Positions 17,924 through 27,427 of a stretch of 27,500 nucleotides of DNA are shown here, in pieces. The stretch's first letter is position 1, and each line of letters opens with the position of its first letter. Below the pieces are notes generated by a model. That model was not told the DNA's origin. It saw nothing but the letters and a program-made list of their open reading frames with translations, and made no database searches. Position numbers and translations under genes: made by a program. Where the stretch lies: NCBI GenBank assembly GCA_030674155.1, contig CM060336.1, positions 972,356 to 999,855 on the forward strand, written 5' to 3'. The DNA is from Stramonita haemastoma (lineage: Eukaryota; Mollusca; Gastropoda; Neogastropoda; Muricidae).

Positions 17924-18060
17924 CACTTTATCAGTCCTGCAGGGCGAGGAGTGACAGGGATGAGAGTAAAATGTTAGAGTTATTGGTCATCGGTTATTTT
18001 TGTGTATGGGGTTTTTTTGTTGACTGACTTTATCATGCACATTTGTCATTACAAAAGATG

Positions 18061-18320
18061 ACCCCAGCGGTTTTTTTTGTTGTTGTTGTTTGTTTGGTTG
18101 GTTGGTTGGTTTTGTTTGAGTGTGGGTTTTGTTGTTTGTTTTTTGTTGTGTTGGGGTTGTTTGTTTGTGTTTTTTTGTTTATTTTTTTTTTTGGGGGGTA
18201 CGTGTTTGTCTTGTTTTTGTTTGTTGTTTTCTTGGGGAAAAATGCTGTTTGTTTTGATTTTTGGGGTTTGTTTTGTGTTGGGGATGGGATGATTTTTTTT
18301 ATTTCATGTTTTTATTTCAT
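18061..18320. repeat. T/G-only low-complexity tract
   Basis: About 250 bp of TTG, TTTG, GGTTGG and T runs with very few A or C on the plus strand. The hydrophobic Phe/Val/Cys frames are artefacts. Confidence 0.85.
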
Positions 18321-18398
18321 TATTTGAGAGAGAGGTGTTTAATTTATTTCACCTCCACCTCCACCACTATCACCATCATCATTATCATCATCATTATC

Positions 18399-18460
<62 letters not shown>

Positions 18461-18489
18461 AAGTAGTAGTAGTAGTTGTTGTTGTTGTT
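18399..18489. repeat. (AGT)n then (TTG)n array
   Basis: AGT repeats (18399-18475, one GAA break) followed by TTG units to 18489. It is preceded by CACCTC/ATCATC repeats (18350-18398). Confidence 0.95.
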
Positions 18490-18845
18490 GTACTAAGTAG
18501 TACAAGTAGCTAGTAGTATAGTGTTTGTGATGAAATGTGTGCAACAGTGATAGATTTTGTAGCCAGAAGTTGTTATGGTTGACTTTTTGATGAACGCTTA
18601 CTTTGGTTTGATTTTTTTTCTTTAATCACAAAGACCCTTTTCTTCTTTTCTTTTTTTCTTTTTTTTTTGTTGTTTGTTTTTATTCTAGGACGACTTGGTA
18701 ATAATAAAAAGGCATGATGACAGAAGTTACTCGTAGTCACGTGTTTGAGCCTATTCTGAACCATGATTTTGCATAATTTTAACTTTTCTTTTGTGTATGT
18801 TATGTCTGTCTGCCTGTCTGTCTGCCTGTCTGTGTGTCTGTGTAG

Positions 18846-18885
18846 CTCGAATATGACCAAGTTTTGCCAGGAAGCGGTGGTGCAG
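18846..18885 (+). CDS. Candidate internal coding exon (40 nt), protein not recognised
   Basis: The acceptor lies in a pyrimidine/G-rich TCTG tract ending GTGTGTCTGTGTAG (18845). The donor is a full consensus CAG/GTGAGT (18883-18891). With one base completing the codon carried from upstream, the exon reads SNMTKFCQEAVVQ and ends on a codon boundary. Joined to the exon at 8422 directly, the junction codon is ATC (Ile); joined through the microexon at 10453 it is AAC (Asn). Exactly one of the three frames is open across both main exons. A second open frame inside this exon (LEYDQVLPGSGGA) is incompatible with the upstream exon, where it would meet a stop. I do not recognise the protein. The intron from 8497 would be 10,349 bp. 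No convincing next exon was found. Confidence 0.42.
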
Positions 18886-18956
18886 GTGAGTGATCGTGCT
18901 AACAAGGAGAGTTGTGAGGGATGGGACTGTTGTGTATCTTCCTCACCTGCCCTCCC

Positions 18957-19026
<70 letters not shown>

Positions 19027-19230
19027 GTGTGTGCGTGCGTGTGTGTGTGAGTGTGTGTGTGTGTAGTGTTGTGTGTGTGTGTGTGTTGTGGTGTGTGTGT
19101 GTGTGGTGGTGCCACTACTGGTGGGACTGTGTATGTTGATTGACTGGTGTGTGTATGATGTATGTGTGCACTGTGTGTAGAGTGTAGTATGCCACTCTGT
19201 GTGTGTGTGTGTGTTGTATTGTGTATGTTG

Positions 19231-19310
<80 letters not shown>

Positions 19311-19313
19311 TGT
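18957..19313. repeat. Long interrupted (TG)n arrays
   Basis: TG with GTGG, TTG, GTGC and AGTG breaks (18957-19113), 80 bp of TG-poor spacer, then TG again (19196-19313). The first array begins about 70 bp after the donor of the exon at 18846-18885. Confidence 0.95.
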
Positions 19314-19735
19314 GTTAGCGGATGAGGAGGAGGTTACACCTTTGTATTATCACACATTATATAGATCTACTTCAGGACTTGTTTTGACGTAGCGCTGTGG
19401 CTCATCCCATTCACTCTCCCTGTTGCCTACATTTTCTCTTTGTTTTTATCCTGCAAAAGAAGGTTCATTATTATAGTATATAGGGGGTGTCGAAATTCTA
19501 TTAACTGGAAGTTAAGGGGTTAAATTCCTTTCTTTTTTATGTGTCATTTCTTTTCTTTTGGTTTGTGGTTTTCTGTGTTTTTTGTGTTTTTTGTTTTTTT
19601 TTTAGGGTGGAAGGGGGAGGAAGATTTCAAACTTTTTTTTTTTTCAGTTTCATCGTCTTCCTTGGTGTGTCTCTTTGCTTGATATGTTTATATCTCAGTC
19701 GACAAAACTTTCAATAGCCACTTTGTATTGATGTT
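19314..19735. other. T-rich unique DNA; strong acceptor-like sites, no gene supported
   Basis: Two strong acceptor-like sites, T(n)AG/GGTGG at 19605 and T(n)CAG/TTTC at 19647, open frames that stop near 19730. There is no good donor, so they could at best start a terminal exon. I treat them as chance products of T runs. Confidence 0.35.
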
Positions 19736-19739
19736 GTTT

Positions 19740-20051
<312 letters not shown>

Positions 20052-20070
20052 GAAAGCCAAGCTAGTCAGA

Positions 20071-20219
20071 AGTGTGTGTGTGTGTGTGTGTTTGTGTGTG
20101 CATGGTGCGTGCGTGTGCGTGTGTGTACGTAGGTGCGTGCATGCGTACGTGTGTGCGTGCGTGCTTGTGTGTGTGTATGTTGTGTGTGTGTTTGTGGTGT
20201 GTGTGTGTGTGTGTGTGTG

Positions 20220-20262
<43 letters not shown>
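20071..20262. repeat. TG/GTGC/GTAC compound array
   Basis: TG interspersed with GTGCGTGC, TACGTAGGTGCG and GTTG breaks. Cys/Val frames here are artefacts. Confidence 0.94.
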
Positions 20263-20448
20263 GTTCCAAGCATTGATGTTTGCAAAGCATGGGCTTGTTT
20301 TCCGACCTATCCTCCTCCTCCTCCCGCCACTGAACGTGGTGTGCCTTTAGTCTACGTGTTCCTCCGTTTTTCTTCTTTTTTTCTTTTTTCCTCTCCCTCC
20401 TTCCATCTTCGGCTTAGGGGCTTTCCTCATGATGCTTTGCTGCAGAGA

Positions 20449-20501
20449 GTGTGTGTGTGTGTGTGTGTGTGTGAGTGTGATGTGTATGTGTGTGTGTGTG
20501 G

Positions 20502-20546
<45 letters not shown>

Positions 20547-20644
20547 CTGTTTGCTGACTGTGTCTGTTCTTCTGTTGTCTGTCGTTGTTGTCTCTCTCGT
20601 CTGTCTTTGTGTGTCTCTTGTGTGTGTGTGTGTGTGTGTCATGT

Positions 20645-20684
<40 letters not shown>

Positions 20685-20738
20685 GTGTGTGTGTGTGTCT
20701 GTGTGTGATTGTGTATGTGTGTGTGTGTTGTGTGTGTA
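20449..20738. repeat. Two (TG)n arrays with TCTG/TTG link
   Basis: TG (20449-20541), TCTGTTCTTCTGTTGTCTGT-type link, then TG (20617-20738) with ATG and TTG breaks. Confidence 0.94.
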
Positions 20739-21331
20739 CCTTGTGGATGTGAGACTTTTGTTTGTGTTGTTCTGTTTTGTGTTTTCTTTTTTTGTGCTTG
20801 TTGTGTTTTGTTTTGTGTTTTGTGTTTACTATGCGGGATTAATCTCGGTGTTTTCTTCTATTGTCTTTTTTTTTCTTTTCGTTTTTTCTTTTTTTTTTTT
20901 TTTAATTCTTTGTGGTTTCTTTTTTTTTCTATTCTTACTTTTTAACTTCCACCCTTTCGTTCTTTCTGTAATCTCCGTTCTTCTTTCTTTCCCCGCCTTT
21001 CTCTCGCCTCCTTTTCCTGTCTTCTTGTTATCTTGTCCCTTTCCTTCCTCCATTTTCGTTCATTCGACTACCATCCACTTCTTTCATTCTTCATTCATTC
21101 ATATTGAATTGATGGTTCCTTTTTTTCTACTCTCTTCTCTTCCTTTCTTGTTCTTGTCTGTTCTTCTTCTTCTTCTTCTTCTTCTTTCTTCTTTCTTCTT
21201 CTTCTTCTTCTTCTTCTCTCTTCCCTTTCTCCCCCTTCTTCTTCTTCTTCTCTCCTCCTCCTCTTCTCTCTTCTCCTCCTCCTTTTCTCTCTTCTCTTCT
21301 CCTCCTCCTCCTCCTCCTCCTTCTTCCCTTC
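20739..21331. repeat. 590-bp A-poor T/C/G tract ending in TTC/TCC arrays
   Basis: A TTTTG-rich section (20760-20830), T- and TTC-rich sequence with short A-containing gaps, then TTC and CTCCTC arrays (21166-21331). The minus strand is purine-rich (Lys/Arg/Glu frames). No splice-bounded frame seen. Confidence 0.85.
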
Positions 21332-21557
21332 TGTCTGTATAATTACTGTATAGATTAAATTTCTTTAACTTAAGTTTATAGGAAAAAGTGGGGTGTGTTT
21401 TGTTTTTTTCTATCCGCCAGCGTTGTGGAGGTAGGTGTGTGTGGTTGTGGGTAAGTTGTCGTAAATAACTAGAAAGCCACGAGGTGTCCATTGGATGATG
21501 AATGACAGCAACAGGGATAGATAGATCTGTAAGTAAGCGGAGAGGAGAGGTCACTGT
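21332..21557. other. Unique spacer, no gene seen
   Basis: CTATCCGCCAG/CGTTGTGGAG/GTAGGT (21410-21436) resembles acceptor, 10 nt and donor, but is far too short to support. Otherwise unremarkable. Confidence 0.4.
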
Positions 21558-21803
<246 letters not shown>

Positions 21804-21808
<5 letters not shown>

Positions 21809-22295
21809 GACGGATGATGATATTTATATCAGAACCTGACACTGCTTTTTGCCTCGCTTGGAAAAGAATGAATGGCTTGGCTTCTTTCTCACAGCTTTGC
21901 TGTCACCTTGCGCATTGTCTATACTATCTTCTGTGTGGGTTTTTTCTGACTCCTCTTACTTGACTTATTGGCTTGACTCACGCCCTTTTTCGTGCCTGCT
22001 GCAACTTTGCTGAAGATAGATCTCCATCCAGCGTGTTTGGTTTTGAACGTGGGGGTTTTAAGGGCATCAAGATATATCAAGACTGTGCATTTACATGAGA
22101 GAGAGAGAGAGGAGAGAGATTGAGATTGGAGATTCAAACGCAAACGCTGTTTTATTTTTACGAAGGTAATAGATTAAGTTACAAGCCTGTTTTTTTTCAT
22201 TCAGCCCTCAATAGAAAAGAAATCACAGCAAGAAAATTAAAAGTAATTGATACAAATGAATACACACACACGCTGAGAGAAAGAGGACAGACAGA
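21804..22295. other. Unique DNA with isolated acceptor-like sites
   Basis: CTTCTTTCTCACAG (ending 21894) and TTTTTTTTCATTCAG (ending 22204) are good acceptors. The frames after them stop within 22 and 11 codons and have no consensus donor. I do not call exons. A short GA patch lies at 22098-22119. Confidence 0.4.
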
Positions 22296-22329
<34 letters not shown>

Positions 22330-22331
22330 CA
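22296..22331. repeat. (ACAG)n tetranucleotide
   Basis: About nine ACAG units; complement of the TCTG repeats elsewhere. Confidence 0.93.
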
Positions 22332-22424
22332 CCCATATTCTTGGACTTTACAGTGGTCATAAAGCTGTTTTGTCCTGATCTGACACATGATGACGTAGCT
22401 TTGGAGTGCTTATTCAGTGACGAT

Positions 22425-22470
22425 TTTTTTTTTTTTGGGGGGGGGAGAGAGGCAAGTAGGGGGGGGGGGG
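22425..22470. repeat. (T)12(G)9 and (G)12 runs
   Basis: Twelve T followed by nine G (22437-22445), GAGAGAGGCAAGTA, then twelve G (22459-22470). Confidence 0.93.
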
Positions 22471-22694
22471 GTCCGTCTGTGATGTCGTTTTTACAGTCAG
22501 GTAAAAACGGCACAAAATTGTCCCTCGCCTACTTGTTTCAAACCTCGGCCAAATGTACACAGCTTTAGTGGGGAAGTGATTGCTTTATCTGTTTTTTGTT
22601 AAACATGGTTTCTGTGTTTTTTGTGTGTGATATTGCTGTTTATGTCGCTACCCGACATTATAATTATGGCTGTTCAAAATAAAGATTAAAAAAG
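22471..22694. other. Unique DNA, possible tail-like end
   Basis: ATGGCTGTTCAAAATAAAGA (22667-22686) with the following TTAAAAAA runs into a TG array and includes AATAAA, a polyadenylation-like signal. It may be an element tail, but no body is recognised. Confidence 0.35.
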
Positions 22695-22719
22695 TGTGTG
22701 TTGTTTGTTGTTGTGTGTG

Positions 22720-22782
<63 letters not shown>

Positions 22783-22885
22783 AGATGGGTGTGTGTGTGA
22801 GAGAGAGAGATGTGTGCGGTGATGTGTGATGGGATGAGGGATGTGTGTGTGGGATGTGTGGTGACTGTGTGTGGTGTGGTGTGTG

Positions 22886-22920
<35 letters not shown>

Positions 22921-22921
22921 T
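22695..22921. repeat. (TG)n, GA and GATGTG compound array
   Basis: TG (22695-22777), GTGAGAGAGA, degenerate TGTGATGGGATG units, TG again and GA (22901-22920). Confidence 0.93.
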
Positions 22922-23096
22922 AATGGCTTGTCGAGATAGTGCTTGCTCGCACATGTGTTTGTGCATGTATACATGTGCATGTGTGTTTACCTGAGAGCGT
23001 ATGAAAGATGAAAGGATAGGGTGGGAGAGGGAAGGGCCAGGTAAGTGTGTGTTGGGCTGTTCATGAAGGTGATATTAAATACATTCGGTAAGGTGA

Positions 23097-23111
23097 GGGG
23101 GGGGGGGGGGG
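23097..23111 (+). repeat. (G)15 homopolymer
   Basis: Fifteen G residues in an otherwise non-repetitive 200-bp spacer. Confidence 0.95.
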
Positions 23112-23177
23112 CAGGTATAGGGAAGGTGTTTTTCATGACTTGTATGCTGTCTGAGAAGTGGCACATCAAAGAGAACA

Positions 23178-23178
23178 C

Positions 23179-23242
<64 letters not shown>

Positions 23243-23253
23243 GAGAGAGATGA

Positions 23254-23312
<59 letters not shown>
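23178..23312. repeat. (GA)n with AGG breaks
   Basis: GA blocks separated by regularly spaced GAGG interruptions, then a pure GA stretch and ACAG units (23315-23328). Confidence 0.96.
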
Positions 23313-23313
<1 letters not shown>

Positions 23314-23495
23314 AGACAGACAGACAGAGAGTGGCAAATAAAGGGGTCCTGTAACACTGGTATGATCTGCTAACTCATGCCCACAGTCATAGCAAGTCAT
23401 GCCATGTCCGGTTCTGGTCAGGTCTTCTGCACTGCACTGCAATACTCTTGGCCTTGCTGGACACAACAGCTTTCAATGGCACAGCTCAGACCGTG

Positions 23496-23501
23496 TGTGT
23501 G

Positions 23502-23560
<59 letters not shown>

Positions 23561-23578
23561 AATATAACTGAATTACCA

Positions 23579-23642
<64 letters not shown>

Positions 23643-23646
23643 CCCA

Positions 23647-23726
<80 letters not shown>
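23496..23726. repeat. (TG)n, (CT)n, (CA)n inverted arrangement
   Basis: TG (23496-23559), 22 bp, CT (23582-23638), then CA (23641-23726). The TG and CA arrays are complementary and could form a long hairpin with the CT array in its loop. Confidence 0.96.
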
Positions 23727-23727
<1 letters not shown>

Positions 23728-23910
23728 GTCTAATATCACAATTTGTGAAAAGACGTTAAAGGAATTTGAACACACACACATACACGCGCACACACCTATC
23801 CCAAATGAACAAACACAGGACATGAGAGAGCTCTGTTCTCTGACACTGACCCTTAGCCTAAACTTTGTGATGACCACTGGAGAGCCAACATTGGGTCCCA
23901 TTTGCCACAG

Positions 23911-24092
23911 AACAGGACAAGTGCTGTGAGGCAGGGAGGGGGTGGCCTGCTGTTTAACAAGCCCTCGGCGGACCCTCCAATATCTCTTTCAGCTCCCTGG
24001 AGAGGTCAAAGTATGCAGTGGTCGTGACCATAGGCACAGCCCTCTTCAGTTCAGGGATCAGGATATTGATAGATCTAAACGATCCTGGTTAG
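23911..24092 (+). other. GC-rich patch with two acceptors, weak coding candidate
   Basis: Acceptor-like sites end at 23910 (CCCATTTGCCACAG) and 23992 (TATCTCTTTCAG). Both are in phase 0, the phase in which the exon at 18846-18885 ends. The first opens a frame reading NRTSAVRQGGGGLLFNKPSA and on to a stop at 24025. The second opens LPGEVKVCSGRDHRHS and remains open into the CT array. No consensus donor follows either acceptor (nearest are GTCAAA at 24005 and GTATGC at 24011). Coding status is unresolved. Confidence 0.15.
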
Positions 24093-24096
24093 AGGG

Positions 24097-24100
<4 letters not shown>

Positions 24101-24176
<76 letters not shown>
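24101..24176. repeat. (CT)n microsatellite
   Basis: A pure CT array of about 76 bp. Confidence 0.97.
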
Positions 24177-24178
<2 letters not shown>

Positions 24179-24236
24179 AATGCAGAAGGGGGAATGATTG
24201 GGTCTGGGTTTTTCTTAGCCTTGACCACAGAGGCCA

Positions 24237-24533
24237 GGGACGAGAATATCAGTGGTCAGAGCACTGGCTTTCCCCATGCTAAGGTTTTAAGCAGCATTGA
24301 GCGTGGTTACCAAGTGGATGGGGAGACAATTTGCTTGCCTTGGCTTCAGTACAGTACCCCAGTCCACCCAACTGTCAAAGGGTGCCTGCCCTCTTTTAGG
24401 GTCAGTGAAGGTAAAACGGAGAGGGGGAGGTGAGCACCACCTCAATATGCTGGCCCCAGGAGAAGCTAAGGTCTCTGATACCTAGCTATCCTAGGACTGT
24501 ATATGCTATGGGAACAGCTTTACCTTTTACCTT
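24237..24533 (+). mobile_element. SINE family B, copy 5 (near full length)
   Basis: Head GACGAGAATATCAGTGGTCA and GAGCACTGGCTTTCCCCATG, then GAGCGTGGTTACCAAGTGGA, CCTTGGCTTCAGTACAGTAC, CCTCTTTTAGGGTCAGTGAA, CCTCAATATGCTGGCCCCAG, GCTAAGGTCTCTGATACC and tail CTTTACCTTTTACCTTT. About 297 bp; the ORF here is an artefact. Confidence 0.82.
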
Positions 24534-24542
24534 TGAATGGGG

Positions 24543-24960
24543 AAGAGACAGAATAGCTATTTTAGTGGTTGGAGTATTGAGCTCACTAGTGGACAATGAA
24601 ATAAAGGCATCTGTTCAAGTCTTCACTGACATGTATGCTTTAGGGGATTTTCTCTCCTGGACTTAAACAGAATTCTGATTCCTTTCCACAGCAGGTCGTT
24701 TGAATGAGACTATAAACCAAAGGCCTGTGTATAAGCGCAGGCAAAACATCTTGCGCTTACGTAAAAATTTCATTCATTTTTTGTCAAACTCATTCATCAT
24801 TCCTAGCAGAGTTGACCAGCTACGGGCTGAATGCATAGGCAGATAGAGGGAACATACCCAGCATGCAATCTGTACTCTGGAAAGGGATGGCTTTGCCAGG
24901 TTCAGCGTGTCCACCTGACAGAAGAAAACCATGAGCGCTTTGCCCCTACAACCAACACCT
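24543..24960 (+). mobile_element. SINE family D, decayed tRNA-headed element
   Basis: TAGCTATTTTAGTGGTTGGA (24554-24573) is a decayed A-box region and TGTTCAAGTCT (24612-24622) a decayed B box. GAATGAGACTATAAACCAAA and AACATCTTGCGCTTACGTAA (24703-24766) match the family-A central domain. Downstream, GAACATACCCAGCATGCAAT and GGGATGGCTTTGCCAGG differ from the A, B and C tails, so this is a separate family or a chimera. Confidence 0.55.
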
Positions 24961-25137
24961 CAGAGAGAATAGAAGAAAACATTTCTCTTCACATGTAACA
25001 TGTCACACGTGACACGTCACACTTGCATGGTCGCTTGCAAAGTCCTGGTTTAGGAGAAGAGGTTCGTAAAATGGAGTACAACTGGACTGAAAACAGGACA
25101 AGCATAGTCATAGCTCAACCTTGCTGTGTAACGCTAG

Positions 25138-25182
<45 letters not shown>

Positions 25183-25353
25183 GTGTGTGTGTGTGTGTGT
25201 GTGTGTGTGGTGTGGTGTGGTGTGGTGTGGTGTGGTGTGTGTTTGTTTGTGTGTGTGTGTGTGTGGTGTGTGTGTGTGTGTGTGTGTGTTTTGGTGTGTG
25301 TGTGTTGGGGTGTGTGTGTGTGTGGTGTGTTGTGTGTGTGTGTGTGTGTGTGT
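25138..25353. repeat. (TG)n with GTGTG breaks
   Basis: TG, a TGTGG block (25208-25237), TTTG and GGGG interruptions, then TG to 25353. Confidence 0.95.
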
Positions 25354-25439
25354 ATTTTCCTCGTAGTTTATTTCGTAAGAAAATTCTTAGCCGTCCAGTG
25401 TCTCTTAAAAAAGCGGGGCTTTAAACAGAATGTAAATGG

Positions 25440-25620
25440 CGATCGCACACATGTCAGCAGCATGAATTGATTGTATGCAAATGAGGACGCTGACGTGGGC
25501 CCAGTGGCGTGTGGGTATTGACACGAGCGTGCCTGTTGGTGTCACGGTGTCATGTTTTTTGCCGATGACCTAACCTGACCAACAATGATCATGAGGTCAT
25601 CTTGCCGTCACACCTTCCTC
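25440..25620. promoter_or_regulatory. Candidate regulatory cluster: POU octamer, UPRE/CRE-like, DR4
   Basis: ATGCAAAT (25475-25482) is a perfect POU octamer. TGACGTGG (25491-25498) matches the core bound by CREB/ATF/XBP1-type bZIP factors. On the minus strand TGGTCA-GGTT-AGGTCA (25566-25581) is a direct repeat of nuclear-receptor half-sites spaced by 4 (DR4), one mismatch from ideal. AGGTCA recurs on the plus strand at 25594-25599. Motifs are seen directly; activity is inferred from clustering. Confidence 0.3.
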
Positions 25621-26094
25621 TTGACGGTGCAAAGTGGGTTACAATACAAAACAATACAATAAAAAACAAAAACAGTACGATGAAAAAACAGCACAATACA
25701 AAACAACACCAAATGGCTTATCTGTAATCTGACGTTGAAGAGTTCCCTCAACCGTTAGCTTGTTGGTTTATTTAAATGTTTATTCATAAACGAAAAACAC
25801 GTTGTACACAAATCCGTTTGGAGCAACAGGCTAATAGCTGATAGTGTACTCCTGCGCCAGCAAACAAAACGAAACTTATTTGACAGCTGAAAAAGCATTG
25901 TCATAACAAATCAATCCTTTTTGAAACGAGTGTGATTGATGAATATAAAAACATCATTGCTAAACATGCTGCCTTTACACTTGTGGAAACCTCATATTTG
26001 CATATTAATATTACATAATCATTATATTTTTTGATTCCGAAAAAAAAATAATAAAAAGAAGACAATAAGAAAAGAGAAAACGGAATGAACAAAA
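25621..26094. other. AT-rich unique DNA with AATAC-type tail sequence
   Basis: GGGTTACAATACAAAACAAT and following ACAAT/AAAAC units (25637-25700) look like the tail of family C without its body. A second octamer ATTTGCAT lies at 25996-26003 next to ATTAAT. No gene seen. Confidence 0.45.
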
Positions 26095-26380
26095 GGTAAA
26101 GTCGAGCTTGTTGTTGCTGTAAACTATGCAACGGCACTGGAACCATTCGTATCAGCGATTTCCTTTCCAATGGACCATTCCAGCAATGTGGAGAGGGGGG
26201 GGGGGGGTCTGCTGCATGGGTAACTGCTTGTCATCCATTCTTACTTACCAGGCTTTGCGCTCTGGAGCCTAGAGCGCAACATCATAGTCTTCCGAGACTG
26301 ACGGATACCTATCATCAAACTACGTAGAACTATCACCTAGCCCAGCTTGTTGTCGCTCTAAACCATGCAGTCTATCTATC
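26095..26380 (-). repeat. Interspersed repeat, unit about 240 bp, with 9-bp hairpin
   Basis: AGCTTGTTGTTGCTGTAAAC at 26105 recurs as AGCTTGTTGTCGCTCTAAAC at 26344 (offset 239), suggesting one unit and the start of another. Inside, TTGCGCTCT-ggagcct-AGAGCGCAA (26255-26279) is a perfect 9-bp stem with a 7-nt loop. A run of 13 G (26195-26207) interrupts it. The strand is chosen from similarity to molluscan repeats I recall and is uncertain. Confidence 0.5.
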
Positions 26381-26711
26381 ACCCCACCCCACACCTGTTC
26401 CTGCTAAATGAGGGGTCTCTTCAGAGCACCACCAACCAACCAACCCACCACAAACAAGGGTCACGGCTGTCCATACTCCACCCTGACCTTGGAGCTGAAA
26501 CTGGTCACTAAATCCCCCCCACTGGGGCGGAGGTAGGGAGACTAGGGAGACTTCAGGGAGGGGAGTGGAGTGGAGGGGCATAAATCAAGGCGGTGTTGTG
26601 GGGAAAGCGGGGCGGCGTCAAAGGAAAGTGGTGGACAGTTATTGGCTCTCTGCTGTCCTGTCCGGGACCGTGCTGTCTGCAGTGTGGAGAGGGAAGGGGC
26701 TTGCTGTCTGA
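26381..26711. promoter_or_regulatory. GC-rich block with GC-box, inverted CCAAT and ERR/FTZ-F1-type site
   Basis: TGACCTTGG (26484-26492) is the complement of an extended nuclear-receptor half-site. GGGGCGG (26609-26615) is a GC box, and ATTGG (26641-26645) an inverted CCAAT box 26 bp further on. Such pairs are common in animal promoters. No start codon, exon or initiator is supported next to it. Confidence 0.22.
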
Positions 26712-27427
26712 GGTCTCTGCGCTGGAGACTCTTTGCATGACGTAAGTGAGCAGTTTATAACGGGGTCTCTGTGTCTCTTAGAGACTCTTTGCACTGAACA
26801 TTAGAGTGTGCAGTTAGCGAGGTGAAAGAAAGGGTGTATACATGTGTCTCTTGGAGACTCTTTGCATTGACGTAGTGTGCAGTTTAGGGAGGTGAAAGAA
26901 AGGGTGTATGTGTCTCTTGGAGACTCTTTGCACTGTTAGAGTGTACAGTTTAACTGAGTAAAAGAAGGGATGTTTATAAATATGTCTCTTGGAGACTTTC
27001 CATTGAGTAGTGTGCAGTTTAGCCCGGTGAAAGAAAAAGTGTATACATGTGTCTCTTGGAGACTCTTTGCACTGTTAGAATGCAGTTTAGCGAGGGAAAA
27101 AGAAAAGGTGTATGTGTCTCTTGGAGACACTTTGCACTGACGTAGTGTTTTAGCGGGGTAAAAGAAAGGGTGTATACATGTGTCTCTTGGAGACTCTTGC
27201 ACTGAACAGTAGAGTGTACAGTTTAACTGAGTAAAAGAAGGGATGTTTATAAATATGTCTCTTGGAGACTTTCCATTGACGTAGTGTGCAGTTTAACGAG
27301 GTGAAAGAATGGGTGTATGTGTTTCTTGGAGACTCTTTGCACTGACGTAGTGCTAGTGTGCAGTTTAGCGGAGAAAAAAAGAAGGGGCGTACATGTCTCT
27401 GAGACTTTTTGCACGGTTAGAGTGTGC
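26712..27427. repeat. Minisatellite, 11 units of 60-75 bp, with palindromic core
   Basis: Each unit starts with an inverted repeat GTCTC-ttg-GAGAC and continues CTTTGCACTGACGTAGTGTG, CAGTTTAGCGAGGTGAAAGA and AAGGGTGTATACAT. The palindromes begin at 26713 (longer spacer), 26773, 26846, 26912, 26984, 27051, 27116, 27182, 27257, 27321 (one mismatch) and 27395 (1-nt spacer). Units 4-5 and 8-9 carry the same variant (TTAACTGAGTAAAAGAAGGG, ATGTTTATAAAT) at an offset of about 270-273 bp, so part of the array spread as a four-unit block. Minus-strand frames give a repeating peptide that I regard as non-coding. Confidence 0.9.

Noticed and set aside
20074..21342. 422-codon plus-strand open frame, the longest in the window
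   Set aside because: It is TG arrays (Cys-Val), T-rich sequence (Phe-Leu) and TTC/TCC arrays (Leu-Ser-Phe) read through without stops; no domain and no ordinary composition.
26936..27202. Minus-strand repeat peptide (SPRDTC, SLQETHVYTF) as a repeat protein
   Set aside because: Units differ by lengths that are not multiples of three and frames shift between them, so the array is not maintained as coding sequence.
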